Assembly: GCF_900184995.1 (NCBI RefSeq)
Contig: NZ_LT860099.1
Span: 2,422,332-2,486,331, forward strand
Direction of reading: 5' to 3'
DNA length: 64,000 bases
From: Konateibacter massiliensis
GTDB taxonomy: Bacteria > Bacillota > Clostridia > Lachnospirales > Lachnospiraceae
In this document: positions 8,942 through 18,150 of the stretch, piece after piece
Position numbering within the stretch: the stretch's first letter is position 1
Layout: each line of letters opens with the position of its first letter
Notes under the pieces: model-generated
What the model was told of the DNA's origin: nothing
The model's input: only the letters and a program-made list of their open reading frames with translations
The model's database searches: none
Made by a program: the position numbers and the translations under genes

Positions 8942-11133
8942 CTTTTTTCCACTTCTTCTATATAATACTGCTCTGCAGGATAGTCAGACCATTCCTTATC
9001 CACAACAAAACCTGCGTGCATCAGAGCACTTCCTGTGTAAATGCGGTCATTTATTCTGTAGAGACTCGTTTCGTTCAAGCCCTTTAGCTTGCAGTGCACA
9101 GCTCTTGCATTGCCTTCCACATGGGTGACAACGATATTGAAAAGTGCCTTGGACCGGTCCTCAGACACAAACTGCCATGCGCTGAAATAATGGTTTTCAA
9201 ACGGATTTGTCAGGCGGTAGTAGTTCCCATCCTGTATCACATCATAATATTTCTTAAAATCCTCAATTTGTTCCTTTACGCAAACTTTCTCTTCCTCTGT
9301 CATCTTACTTAAATCCAGCTCATAGCCAAAGCTGCCCGCCATCGCCACAACACCTCTTGTTTTCAGCGGTGTATGTCTTCCGGTCTGGTGGTTTGGTGAC
9401 GCAGATACATGCGAGCCCACAGAGGAAATCGGATAGGCAAAGGACGTTCCGTATTGTATTTTAATGCGCTCAATGGCATCGGTGTTGTCGCTGCACCAAA
9501 TCTGCGGGGAATAATAGAGCATTCCCGCATCAAAGCGTCCGCCTCCGCCGCTGCAGCCCTCCAGCAAAACATGCGGATATTTGCTTGTAATTTTCTCCAG
9601 AAGGTCATACAGGCCAAGCATATAGCGGTGACTTGCCTCACCCTGCTTCTCTGCCGGAAGTGCATTGCTGTACACATCAGACATCGAACGATTCATATCC
9701 CACTTTATATATTCAATGTTTGCACTGTCTAACACACTGCTGATGGAAGCAAATAGGTAGTCTCTCACGTCATCTCTTGACATATCAAGCACAAGCTGGA
9801 AGCGACTCCTATCCGGCAATTTATTTGGCACCCGAAGGACCCATTCCGGGTGCTCCTTGTACAGCTCGCTGTCCTCTGATATCATCTCCGGCTCAAACCA
9901 GATACCGAATTTAAGACCCTGACCGTTTACCTCATCCACAAGCTCCTTCAAGGTTGAACCCAGCTTTTTCTCGTTCACGAACCAGTCTCCCAAGCCGCTC
10001 ACGTCATTGTCTCGCTTCCCAAACCAGCCGTCGTCCATGACAAGCATTTCTACACCAAGCTCCGCTGCCGTTTTTGCAATCTCCACAAGCTTGTCCTTGT
10101 TAAAATCAAAATAGGTAGCCTCCCAGTTGTTAATCAGAATCGGTCTGCGCTTTAATTTGTAATCCCCTCTGCACAGGTTGTGACGAAACGCTCTGTGGAA
10201 AATATGAGACAGTGCCGTAAACCCTTTGTCCGTATAACTCAAGACAGCCTCCGGCATATGAAACACCTCATTTTTCTTTAACGTCCAAGAAAAATACTCC
10301 GAGCCGATTCCCATGACAAAACGTGTCTGGTCAACCTGGTCAACCTCGACCTCCGCGGTAAAGTTTCCGCTATATACAAGGGCAGCGCCGTAGCACTCTC
10401 CATAATCCTCCGAAGCCTCTCGCTCGCACAGGATGACAAATGGATTATGATGGTGACTTGATGCTCCTCGCTTGCTTCCTATTGCCCTTGTTCCATGCAT
10501 CAGAGGAGTCCTTTCAAGCTGGCGTTCCATTGCATGTCTCCCATAAAAATGAAGCATATCGTAATTTCCATAAGGCAAATCCAAACACAGCGACATCGCC
10601 TTACTGATTACCGCCTCCTGCTCTCCAAGATAGGTAATATCCGCAGCTCTTGTGATAACGTCAAGCTCCTCAAAAACACTGTAATACAGTGTCACTCTAA
10701 GCTTTGCTGCCTTATCCTCCAAAACGACTGCCAGCGTCTGTGCCTCACTTCCGTTGTCATAGAGTGACGGCATTGCAGGAATTTCATGTTTTTTATCCAA
10801 AATCATATGAGAAACATAACGAAAATCAGCGCTTAGGCTTCCGTTTTCACCGCTCACCGCAACGCTGTTAAGACGAAAATCGGACGTTCCATAGCCTGAA
10901 AACTCCTGTGGAAGCGTATCCAGAGAATATCCCCTCTCGTCTCCCGCTTCGCATGGGTTTCCTGAAAAACCTCTGTCGCAAGGCTTTATTAAATAATCAA
11001 GATTATCATTTTCTACTTTCTTTCCATAATAAAGGTGGAGCAAAACATCGCATTTTCCCACCTGCATTTGATATGTGGTATTTTTTGTCTGAAGAGTAAA
11101 GAGCTTTTTTGAATCATCTATTCTAATTGCCAT
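8938..11133 (-). CDS. Alpha-galactosidase, GH36
   Basis: Cytoplasmic GH36 enzyme (no signal peptide, 731 residues) releasing terminal alpha-galactose from raffinose-family sugars or melibiose. The N-terminal beta-sandwich is followed by the barrel with MDDGWFGKRDND near 367-378, KWDMNR with the nucleophile near residue 479, ECS[G]4RFD-type CSGGGGRFDAG near 528 and the acid/base Asp near 549 in IWCSDNTDA. The start used is the second of two adjacent ATGs, six bases after GAGG; a start eight codons upstream is also open. It heads an unusual overlapping run with a radical SAM protein and DNA repair genes. No galactoside transporter is adjacent. Confidence 0.93.
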   Translation of the reverse strand: MAIRIDDSKKLFTLQTKNTTYQMQVGKCDVLLHLYYGKKVENDNLDYLIKPCDRGFSGNPCEAGDERGYSLDTLPQEFSGYGTSDFRLNSVAVSGENGSLSADFRYVSHMILDKKHEIPAMPSLYDNGSEAQTLAVVLEDKAAKLRVTLYYSVFEELDVITRAADITYLGEQEAVISKAMSLCLDLPYGNYDMLHFYGRHAMERQLERTPLMHGTRAIGSKRGASSHHHNPFVILCEREASEDYGECYGAALVYSGNFTAEVEVDQVDQTRFVMGIGSEYFSWTLKKNEVFHMPEAVLSYTDKGFTALSHIFHRAFRHNLCRGDYKLKRRPILINNWEATYFDFNKDKLVEIAKTAAELGVEMLVMDDGWFGKRDNDVSGLGDWFVNEKKLGSTLKELVDEVNGQGLKFGIWFEPEMISEDSELYKEHPEWVLRVPNKLPDRSRFQLVLDMSRDDVRDYLFASISSVLDSANIEYIKWDMNRSMSDVYSNALPAEKQGEASHRYMLGLYDLLEKITSKYPHVLLEGCSGGGGRFDAGMLYYSPQIWCSDNTDAIERIKIQYGTSFAYPISSVGSHVSASPNHQTGRHTPLKTRGVVAMAGSFGYELDLSKMTEEEKVCVKEQIEDFKKYYDVIQDGNYYRLTNPFENHYFSAWQFVSEDRSKALFNIVVTHVEGNARAVHCKLKGLNETSLYRINDRIYTGSALMHAGFVVDKEWSDYPAEQYYIEEVEKR

Positions 11134-11264
11134 CATATTCCTCACTTTTCCCGGCATTTTGTATCTGAAATGCCGCTTCGCTGTTTTCTTTGATTATAGG
11201 TGATATTTCAAAAAAATACAACATAGGCTTCTACTTTTCCAGCCGCATCCACATTTTTTGTTTC

Positions 11265-11705
11265 TTATCCCTCTATCTCTCCCTTATCTTTTTGATACTC
11301 CTCCAACATATGATTTAAATTCTTTGCCTTCTCATAGTCCAAAAACCACAGAAACACTTCTGCCAACAAAGAAACCACAAATACAGCAACACCAAACGGT
11401 AAAATAATTTCCAAGCTCCTTACTCCGTTTAACACGATAAACAGTATGAGCAACAGCTCCAATAAGAAAAATTGCAGAATTTTGCGAACAACTACCTTTT
11501 TTGTGGACAGCTCTTTCCTTGAATAGGAAATCAGGGACGGCAGGATTCCAAGCAGACCATAGAGCAGCGGCATAAAAAACGCTTCATAACCAAAGGTTTT
11601 ACTGCTGTCATATAAGAGTCCCAAGACAGCCATCGCAACGTTAATAAGCGTCACCACGACAAAATAGCTCATCAGTATTTCTTTTACAACCTCTTTCCTG
11701 CTCAT
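11265..11705 (-). CDS. DUF3021 membrane protein
   Basis: A 146-residue integral membrane protein with four predicted helices at about 12-35, 43-65, 78-98 and 105-130, then a short basic and acidic cytoplasmic tail. DUF3021 proteins are regularly encoded directly after a LytTR DNA-binding protein, as here, and are thought to modulate it. The ATG at 11703-11705 follows GGAGG at eight bases; that site lies inside the last codons of the LytTR gene, so the two are coupled. Confidence 0.8.
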   Translation of the reverse strand: MSRKEVVKEILMSYFVVVTLINVAMAVLGLLYDSSKTFGYEAFFMPLLYGLLGILPSLISYSRKELSTKKVVVRKILQFFLLELLLILFIVLNGVRSLEIILPFGVAVFVVSLLAEVFLWFLDYEKAKNLNHMLEEYQKDKGEIEG

Positions 11706-11706
11706 G

Positions 11707-12150
11707 TTACTTTCCTCCATGTAGTTTTGCCTTCAGATCAGGAACATATTTCCTTGCAATGATTACCGTTTCGCCGTTGATAAGCATTGCACTGAACCTG
11801 CCGTTTAAAGCAGGCTTTAAGGACTTTATCTTCATAAGGTTTACAATGCTTGCCTTGGAGCAGCGAAGGAAGTGAAGCTCCCTGTATTTTTCCTCAAATT
11901 CATATAAACGCATTTTAATCTCATATACGTTCTTATTCAGATAGGCAAAAACCCGCTGATCCACGGCTTCAATATAATAGATATCGGAAACCGCAACACT
12001 TCTTACACCCTGCTCATCATAAGCTTCAATCCCTTCCTGATAGGACTTGGCAAAGCGTGCTATTTCCTCTACCTTTTGGTTTATTTCATAGCAGGAAATC
12101 AATACCTGCTCTTCTTTTTCTCTTCCTATTTTCTCTATTTTTACCTTCAT
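11707..12150 (-). CDS. LytTR family DNA-binding regulator
   Basis: A 147-residue regulator consisting of little more than a LytTR DNA-binding domain (about 45-145, with VAVSDIYYIEAVDQRVFAYL, FLRCSKASIVNLMKIKSL and GETVIIARKYVPDLKAKL). It has no receiver domain, so it is not a classic two-component regulator. Together with the downstream DUF3021 membrane protein it forms the common LytTR/membrane-partner pair. It follows the alpha/beta hydrolase gene by 15 bases and may be in its operon. Target genes are not readable from the sequence. Confidence 0.88.
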   Translation of the reverse strand: MKVKIEKIGREKEEQVLISCYEINQKVEEIARFAKSYQEGIEAYDEQGVRSVAVSDIYYIEAVDQRVFAYLNKNVYEIKMRLYEFEEKYRELHFLRCSKASIVNLMKIKSLKPALNGRFSAMLINGETVIIARKYVPDLKAKLHGGK

Positions 12151-12165
12151 AAGCCCCTTGTTTTC

Positions 12166-13458
12166 CTAGTATACTTCTTGAATTGTCAGCTCTTCGTTCT
12201 GCTTTAGATAATGATTGTAATAATTCAATATTACTCTATTCATAGTCTGGATGCAATCACTGCTGTCAATTTCTCCTGTTCCAAGCAAGGACGCCAGAAA
12301 TGGAGAGAAAATAGGCAAATCTGTAAAATTCAAATGCCCTGCTTGATTAAAATGAATTTCCCTTGCATCTATTCCATTATTCAGAACTACACTGTTCACA
12401 TACTGGTCGCCATAAGTCAGCCCTTCTTCATAATGGTCCGTGGTGTCAATGCATAATAACGGAATGGGATAAGGCTCTTCATTTATAGTATAGACATTAT
12501 TCTCACAGCTTAACTCCTCCCCGAGCATGGTGCCGTCCAAATCGATGACCGCATCGATATCATTTCTTTGTCTGCCTACGGTAACTGCCGTTGCGCCTCC
12601 AAGGGAATGCCCCATGATTCCTATTTTGGACAGGTCGATTTTGGTGAAAGCATCTTCCGCGGAATTCTCCGTTTTTTTCTTGATTGTATCTAGTACAAAA
12701 TTCATATCATTGCTTCGAAGCTCCATCCATTCTCTTGTAATTGCAAATATTTCATCCTCTGAAATTCCATCTTCATTGATTCGAAATACACTTTGGATAA
12801 ACTCAGGATTTACGGTTATGACCTGACCATCCGTCTGCTTTGTAAAAAAAGCATGATAGGTATGGTCAATGCTGCATATGACATAGCCATGGCTGACTAA
12901 TTCGGCATAGGTAGAATAATTGCTTTGCCGATAACCAAACGCTCCGTGAGAAAAAATTATAAGGGGAAAAGTCTCCTCTCCCTCTGTCTTGGGATACCAG
13001 AATTGTACCGTTACATTCCGGTTGGAACCGTCGGTTTCAAAGGTTTCCACACGGCTTTCGTCCTCCCAGGTAAATACGGCGGTCTCGATTTCATAGCTGC
13101 CTGTCGGGGAAAAACCGCTGTACGTGGGAAAAATAATTGCCGGAACGGTTGCAGCTCCTATAAAAAACAGCTGAAATACAGTGACTGCGATGGTTTTAAC
13201 TGTGCGGTATTGTTTCTCTTGGGCTCTGCGCACCAAACAGATCACTGCCCAAATGCTTCTGATTGCCAATACAAGCAGTAAAGCCTGCCAGCGGAAGCTA
13301 AAGTCCAGTACCTTGACTGCCGCAAGCACGCTAACAATTAAAAACTCCGAAAGATTTACAACGCTCTTTTCCTTTTGAAATGATTTCTTTTTCCATATCC
13401 TTACCGCCATAAAACCTAGCTCAACGATCCCAAGCATGATTGCTATCATAATACCCAT
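12166..13458 (-). CDS. Membrane-anchored alpha/beta hydrolase (PAF-acetylhydrolase-like)
   Basis: A 430-residue protein whose first 120 residues hold three to four membrane helices, followed by an alpha/beta-hydrolase domain. Visible elements are IFSHGAFGYRQS (oxyanion region), IGIMGHSLGGATAVTVG with the nucleophile serine in GHSLGG, AVIDLDGTM and a late histidine in FNQAGHLNFTDLP. The pattern matches the platelet-activating-factor acetylhydrolase/dienelactone hydrolase group; the natural ester is unknown. The catalytic part is probably outside the membrane. It is followed closely by the LytTR/DUF3021 pair. Confidence 0.8.
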   Translation of the reverse strand: MGIMIAIMLGIVELGFMAVRIWKKKSFQKEKSVVNLSEFLIVSVLAAVKVLDFSFRWQALLLVLAIRSIWAVICLVRRAQEKQYRTVKTIAVTVFQLFFIGAATVPAIIFPTYSGFSPTGSYEIETAVFTWEDESRVETFETDGSNRNVTVQFWYPKTEGEETFPLIIFSHGAFGYRQSNYSTYAELVSHGYVICSIDHTYHAFFTKQTDGQVITVNPEFIQSVFRINEDGISEDEIFAITREWMELRSNDMNFVLDTIKKKTENSAEDAFTKIDLSKIGIMGHSLGGATAVTVGRQRNDIDAVIDLDGTMLGEELSCENNVYTINEEPYPIPLLCIDTTDHYEEGLTYGDQYVNSVVLNNGIDAREIHFNQAGHLNFTDLPIFSPFLASLLGTGEIDSSDCIQTMNRVILNYYNHYLKQNEELTIQEVY

Positions 13459-13615
13459 TTTTTCTCTCCTCTTTCTCTGATTTATGATTTGCTTTCAGTA
13501 TAGAACAGAGCTTATGAGCTTACAATACGCCTCACGCTAAGATGCAGAAATGGGCACTAAGATGCAACGCCTTTTTTGCAAAAGGCTGTTTAAGATTTTT
13601 ATTTTTAGAAACTTT

Positions 13616-14455
13616 TTAATTTCCGAAGAGCTGTTCCAGTGTATTATGAATAGCCGCATTTTCCAGCCATGCAGCTATATTGTCAACGGACAGAAGCAGA
13701 TAGCTCCACAGCTCTTTGTCTTCACCATAATACTGATATACAAGCCTCTCTGTAAAATGTTTGAGTTTATCTTTTATCTCCTGTCGGTCAGATCGCCTGA
13801 ATAATATTTTTATCTGCTCAAATTCCTGCTCGGTGAAATCCTGCTCTTCCAACGGCTTTCCGACCAGTACATGTCCTATTACATTCATAAAAACAATCTG
13901 GCAAATATTTTCTATTATTTTTTTATAGTCACTGCTGTATCTACGCAAAACATTTTTCACATAGCTTTTGCTGAAATTCCCCAAAAACCTTTGCTCCAGT
14001 CTGACACAGTCTATAAATTCATACACGGCATCTATCCCGTTGTACATGCTGATATCCTTTAAAACTGGATAATCCAGTGTCAAAATCGTATCCTGCGGCT
14101 TGAATTTTGTATCGTACCACTTAAAAAATTCCGGTATTCCTTTTATAAAAGTATCGTACAGGCAAGCGTTCTCGTAGGAATCAAATTCATTCAAAAAAGC
14201 ATGGTACGAATCAAGGGCACGTTTGACCTTTTCTTTTACACAGTCATAACCTCTTTCATACGCCCGCTCCGCCGAAAGCTGCTCCACAGGCAGTGATAAT
14301 TCCTCCCTTGATAGCTCCAACTCGTGAATACAGTATATAACTGCTTCCATAAGCTGTTCTGCTTTTTCATAGGTGATGGAGGTACTTTCATAACCCGTCA
14401 GCTTATTCGCCAGCTTTGACACAATCGGCACCAACTCTTCCATTTCATAATTCAT
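13616..14455 (-). CDS. Uncharacterised protein, probably DUF6179
   Basis: A mostly helical, soluble acidic protein of about 279 residues without signal peptide, membrane segment or recognisable catalytic motif. It is encoded immediately after a second uncharacterised gene and overlaps it if the GTG at 14467 is used. I prefer the ATG four codons further on, seven to eight bases after GGTGAG. The tight pairing and similar composition suggest the two proteins work together. I recall DUF6179/DUF6323 being used for such neighbouring proteins, but cannot confirm it here. No function is claimed. Confidence 0.65.
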   Translation of the reverse strand: MNYEMEELVPIVSKLANKLTGYESTSITYEKAEQLMEAVIYCIHELELSREELSLPVEQLSAERAYERGYDCVKEKVKRALDSYHAFLNEFDSYENACLYDTFIKGIPEFFKWYDTKFKPQDTILTLDYPVLKDISMYNGIDAVYEFIDCVRLEQRFLGNFSKSYVKNVLRRYSSDYKKIIENICQIVFMNVIGHVLVGKPLEEQDFTEQEFEQIKILFRRSDRQEIKDKLKHFTERLVYQYYGEDKELWSYLLLSVDNIAAWLENAAIHNTLEQLFGN

Positions 14456-14463
14456 ATGTTCTC

Positions 14464-14997
14464 TCACCCCCAGAATAATTCCCGTAAAACCTCAAGATAC
14501 ACTTCTCTGTCCCATCTTTGCACTTCATCAAACTTTGAATACTCACCATATCCATCTGTATTCCTATAACCATCATAACCTGCCCGAATAGCCTGCGCAA
14601 AAATATCAAGGCAGCTTCCCTCCAGGTAATTAAGGTCACCAAAGCACACTGTCTCAAACTGCTCCTTCATAAAATGCAAAAGCTCGTCATCCGTGATTTC
14701 GTCAAGCATTTCATTTTTATAGAGATAAAAAATTTCCTGCAGCCGGATTAGAGTATCTACATAATTGTTTTGGTCAATATAAGCCGAATCACAAAATTCA
14801 TAGATAATCTGCGGCATAATTCCCTGCGCAAACTCGATTCTTCTCTGCTCGCGCAATACATTTTGACGCTCTGCTGCTAACAGCTTTGCATCTTCTTGGC
14901 TTAATGTAAGCCCGTATTGCTCCGTTCTAACATTCATATCCATTATTTTTTCAATCTGATTTTGCTGCTGAAACGACTCCAGCCAATTCTTTTCCAT
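14464..14997 (-). CDS. Uncharacterised protein, probably DUF6323
   Basis: A 177-residue soluble, glutamate- and glutamine-rich, helical protein. The central part has LTLSQEDAKLLAAERQNVLR and the C-terminal part an aromatic stretch (RAGYDGYRNTDGYGEYSKFD). No membrane or catalytic motif is visible. The ATG at 14995-14997 lies eight bases after GGAGGAG. Its stop region overlaps the next gene, with which it forms a conserved-looking pair. Function unknown. Confidence 0.65.
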   Translation of the reverse strand: MEKNWLESFQQQNQIEKIMDMNVRTEQYGLTLSQEDAKLLAAERQNVLREQRRIEFAQGIMPQIIYEFCDSAYIDQNNYVDTLIRLQEIFYLYKNEMLDEITDDELLHFMKEQFETVCFGDLNYLEGSCLDIFAQAIRAGYDGYRNTDGYGEYSKFDEVQRWDREVYLEVLRELFWG

Positions 14998-15113
14998 CCG
15001 CAATTCTCCTCCGTTATTTCGCAGTGAAAGTTAACAGGAATTATAAGTCAAACGATATTTCGCAATCTTTCTAGTTTACACAGTATAGCACCGCCGACTG
15101 CAGTATGCCAGTC

Positions 15114-15142
15114 TTGAATTTTTCCCATTTTTGTGCTATAAT
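15114..15142 (+). promoter_or_regulatory. Sigma-A-type promoter for the plus-strand hydrolase gene
   Basis: TTGAAT at 15114-15119 and TATAAT at 15137-15142 with a 17-base spacer, about 95 bases upstream of the hydrolase start. Confidence 0.75.
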
Positions 15143-15159
15143 ATAAGTAGTTAAACAGG

Positions 15160-15192
15160 AACGCTCATAACTGATTCTCAGTTGTGGGCGTT
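15160..15192 (+). promoter_or_regulatory. Leader stem-loop upstream of hydrolase gene
   Basis: Arms 15160-15174 and 15178-15192 form a 15-pair stem (two G-U pairs in RNA) with a three-base loop, beginning about 18 bases after the -10 box. No U-run follows, so it is more likely an mRNA-stabilising or regulatory 5' hairpin than a terminator. Confidence 0.5.
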
Positions 15193-15237
15193 GTTCGAAT
15201 TATTACTGGTTATTTATTTTTACATATTGGAGGTAAC

Positions 15238-16206
15238 ATGAAGAAAAAATTAATAATAGGCTCGGTTTCAGCGGCAATAGCACTTTTAGCAAGCTCTTAC
15301 TTTTTCGTGGGAAACTATTTTTACAATCTTGGAATCAACGCACATACAAAGAAGGACTTTTTAGACGGAAACCCGGATTTGGAGTCCACAGATAAGACTA
15401 CAGCAGATGAGAAAGCGGCAAAAAAAGCCCTAGATGCGGAATTTATCCGTAACAATCCGCCTGCTTCCCTCTCCATTACCTCTGATGATGAACTTCATTT
15501 AAAGCTTCATGCGGATTTGTTTGCAAATGGGGAAGATAATCCAAATTGGGCAATTGTCGTTCATGGTTACAGTGGTGAAAATGACGGTATGTACCATTTC
15601 GTTCGCATGTTTTATGAGAAGGGCTATCAGGTACTTGCTCCTGATTTGCGCGGTCATGGCGAGAGTGAGGGTGATTATATCGGTATGGGCTGGGACGACC
15701 GGCTCGATATGGTGTCGTGGATAAACGAAATCGTCAAGATAAACCCTGATGCAAAAATCGTGCTTCTGGGCGTCTCGATGGGCGGTGCAACCGTCATGAA
15801 TACATCAGGGGAAGATTTGCCGTCCAATGTACGGGTAATCGTGGAGGACTGTGGTTTCACGTCCACCGGTGACATCTTCACCTACCAGCTAAAGCAGCTA
15901 TACGGACTTCCTAAGTTTCCTGTTATGGCGGCAGCAAACACCGTTGCCAAAATACGTGCAGGCTATGATATCTTTGATTCCTCCGCAATAGGTCAGGTAG
16001 CAAAAAGTAAGACTCCGATGCTCTTTATTCACGGTGATAAGGACACCTTCGTTCCATATGAGATGCTTGACCAGGTATATGAAGTCGCCACAGTGGAAAA
16101 AGAAAAGCTTGTCATTGAGGGCGCCGGACACGGTGAGGCGGAAGCCGTCAACCCCGACTTATATTGGAAAACCGTATGGGCTTTTACAGAAAAATATATG
16201 AAATAA
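15238..16206 (+). CDS. Alpha/beta hydrolase, membrane anchored (COG1073-like)
   Basis: A 322-residue hydrolase with an N-terminal membrane anchor (about residues 5-25). The hydrolase fold shows WAIVVHGYSGENDGMYHF, DLRGHGESEGDYIGMGW, the nucleophile in LLGVSMGGATVMN, then LFIHGDKDTFVPYEMLDQV and GAGHGEAEAVNP for the Asp and His. This resembles the YqkD/BAAT-like family of uncharacterised Firmicutes hydrolases. The ATG follows GGAGGTAAC; an upstream in-frame start at 15184 has no ribosome site and lies in the leader hairpin. The NUDIX gene follows after 44 bases. Confidence 0.83.
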   Translation: MKKKLIIGSVSAAIALLASSYFFVGNYFYNLGINAHTKKDFLDGNPDLESTDKTTADEKAAKKALDAEFIRNNPPASLSITSDDELHLKLHADLFANGEDNPNWAIVVHGYSGENDGMYHFVRMFYEKGYQVLAPDLRGHGESEGDYIGMGWDDRLDMVSWINEIVKINPDAKIVLLGVSMGGATVMNTSGEDLPSNVRVIVEDCGFTSTGDIFTYQLKQLYGLPKFPVMAAANTVAKIRAGYDIFDSSAIGQVAKSKTPMLFIHGDKDTFVPYEMLDQVYEVATVEKEKLVIEGAGHGEAEAVNPDLYWKTVWAFTEKYMK

Positions 16207-16250
16207 GATAAACAAATGAACCGGAAGCGTTTAACACAAAGGAGACCTGT

Positions 16251-16826
16251 ATGAACTACTTAGATGCAATTGAAGCATACAAACCGATTAACGAACAGGA
16301 AATAAAAGAGAAAAAAGTAATACTGGATTACATAAAGCATTTCGGTGACAATGTGCTGCTGCGTGACAACGAAATAGCACACATCACAAGCTCCGGTTTT
16401 ATTATGAACCCTTCCCTTACCAAAGTCCTGCTTATCCACCACAACATCCGAGACGTTTGGGCATGGACAGGCGGTCACGCAGACGGAGACAAGGATTTGT
16501 TGTATGTCGCTCTGAAAGAGGCAAGGGAGGAGACAGGTGTTACGGATATCACTTGTCTGACTGAGGATATCGCCTCTATTGATATCCTCACCGTAGACGG
16601 GCATATCAAAAACGGAAGCTATGTAAATGTACACCTGCATTTATCCGCAGCTTACATTTTGATTGCAGATGAAAAAAGCCCGCTAAAAATCTGTCCGAAC
16701 GAAAACAGCGGTGTAGAATGGTTTCCGGTTGAAAAATTCACGACAGAATATTTTAGCGAGCATGATGTTTATCTGTATAACAAATTGATTTCTTTTGCAC
16801 AAAAGATTGGGCGGACGCCTTTATAA
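16251..16826 (+). CDS. NUDIX hydrolase
   Basis: A 191-residue NUDIX protein hydrolysing a nucleoside-diphosphate-linked substrate. The Nudix box is intact from about residue 77: G(x5)E-type spacing in [18 protein letters not shown], then REETGV. The N-terminal 35 residues look like an extra helical lid. ATG follows AAAGGAGA. Substrate cannot be predicted. Its last six bases overlap the 3' end of the convergent exonuclease III gene, so no terminator separates them. Confidence 0.88.
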   Translation: MNYLDAIEAYKPINEQEIKEKKVILDYIKHFGDNVLLRDNEIAHITSSGFIMNPSLTKVLLIHHNIRDVWAWTGGHADGDKDLLYVALKEAREETGVTDITCLTEDIASIDILTVDGHIKNGSYVNVHLHLSAAYILIADEKSPLKICPNENSGVEWFPVEKFTTEYFSEHDVYLYNKLISFAQKIGRTPL

Positions 16827-17576
16827 GTTTATCTCCAGCTCAACCGGGCAATGGTCTGAGCCCAAAACCTCCGTGTGAATCTTCGCATCCACGAGCTTGT
16901 CTTCCAATATTTTGGAAGTCAGGAAATAGTCGATGCGCCATCCTGCATTTTTGGCTCTGGCGCTGAAGCGGTAGGACCACCATGAGTAAATTCCCTCCAT
17001 ATCCGGATAAAAGTGACGGAAGGTATCAATAAAGCCAGCCTCCAAAAGTGTCGTGAATTTTTCTCTCTCTTCATCGGTAAATCCTGCATTTCTTCGGTTC
17101 GTCTTCGGATTTTTCAAGTCGATTTCCTTATGTGCCACATTCAAATCTCCGCATACGATAACCGGCTTATTCTCCTCAAGCTTCTTTAAATACGACTTGA
17201 ACGCTTCCTCCCACTCCATGCGGTAGTCAAGGCGTGCAAGCTCGTCCTTGGAATTTGGGGTATACACCGTCACAAGATAGAAGTTCTCATATTCCAGCGT
17301 AATAACTCTGCCTTCCTGGTCATGCTCTTCAATTCCCAAGCCATATGAAGCGCTGATTGCCTCTTTTTTTGCAAAAATTGCCGTTCCCGAGTATCCCTTC
17401 TTCTGGGCATAGTTCCAGTACTGGTGATATCCTTCCAGTTCCAAATCAAGCTGTCCCTCCTGCATTTTACTTTCCTGTATGCAGAAAAAATCAGCATCTA
17501 TTTCCTTGAAAAATTCCAAAAATCCCTTTTGGACACAGGCTCTAATCCCGTTTACGTTCCATGATATAAATTTCAT
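16821..17576 (-). CDS. Exodeoxyribonuclease III (AP endonuclease)
   Basis: XthA/ExoA-type nuclease, 251 residues. Motifs: [19 protein letters not shown] at the start, [10 protein letters not shown] (metal-binding Glu), [43 protein letters not shown] and the C-terminal [13 protein letters not shown] with the catalytic Asp-His. It cuts abasic sites and trims 3' ends in base excision repair. Encoded 22 bases after fucU on the same strand, and ends inside the convergent NUDIX gene. Confidence 0.95.
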   Translation of the reverse strand: MKFISWNVNGIRACVQKGFLEFFKEIDADFFCIQESKMQEGQLDLELEGYHQYWNYAQKKGYSGTAIFAKKEAISASYGLGIEEHDQEGRVITLEYENFYLVTVYTPNSKDELARLDYRMEWEEAFKSYLKKLEENKPVIVCGDLNVAHKEIDLKNPKTNRRNAGFTDEEREKFTTLLEAGFIDTFRHFYPDMEGIYSWWSYRFSARAKNAGWRIDYFLTSKILEDKLVDAKIHTEVLGSDHCPVELEINL

Positions 17577-17598
17577 TTTCTCCTCTTTTCCAATGATT

Positions 17599-18039
17599 TT
17601 ATTCGGTCACAACACCCTTCTGCAGCATAATATTGGCATACAGTGCTTTCTCGCTTGTTGCGATAATCGCATATGCTGTTCTGGCTTCATCATAAAAGGC
17701 AAAGCGCTCAATATTACCGACACAGGATGCACCGCGTTCATCATATTTTGCCACAATTTCTTTATAAGTATCCCATATTGGTGTCTCCACTGTATCTCCC
17801 GGCATTACTTCCATTAAATTAACCGGTTTTTCTACATATCCATCCAGCGGAAACAGTTTCAAAATAGCGTCCAGTATCTCCGGTACTCCATGTCCGTCGC
17901 AACGGATTACAATGGCGTCTTTTCCCATTTCCTCCGCCGGAAAATTGCCGTCCGAAATAACAAGTTTGTCGCTGTGTCCCATTTCACATAAAACTTTCAA
18001 TAATTGAGGTGATAAAATCTGCGGTATTCCTTTTAACAT
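17599..18039 (-). CDS. fucU: L-fucose mutarotase (RbsD/FucU family)
   Basis: A 146-residue RbsD/FucU protein interconverting sugar anomers before isomerisation. [20 protein letters not shown] contains the catalytic His, and [18 protein letters not shown] and [17 protein letters not shown] are typical of FucU rather than RbsD. The presence of an L-fucose isomerase gene 9 kb upstream on the same strand and a sugar ABC importer just upstream supports the fucose assignment. A strong stem-loop separates it from the importer. The start follows GGAGG. Confidence 0.85.
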   Translation of the reverse strand: MLKGIPQILSPQLLKVLCEMGHSDKLVISDGNFPAEEMGKDAIVIRCDGHGVPEILDAILKLFPLDGYVEKPVNLMEVMPGDTVETPIWDTYKEIVAKYDERGASCVGNIERFAFYDEARTAYAIIATSEKALYANIMLQKGVVTE

Positions 18040-18064
18040 TAAAATGTCCTCCTATTTGTTTGTG

Positions 18065-18097
18065 ATAAAGGGGATTGCAATTTGCAATCCCCTTTAT
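18065..18097. terminator. Bidirectional-looking intrinsic terminator between SBP gene and fucU
   Basis: A near-perfect palindrome: the 16-base arm 18065-18080 is complementary to 18082-18097, flanked by A/T-runs on both sides. On the minus strand it ends the ABC importer transcript and possibly allows partial read-through into fucU. Confidence 0.8.
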
Positions 18098-18150
18098 TAT
18101 ATCATATTTTTTATAGTTCGTGTATCAGTTTGGTAATTCGCAATTGCCGA

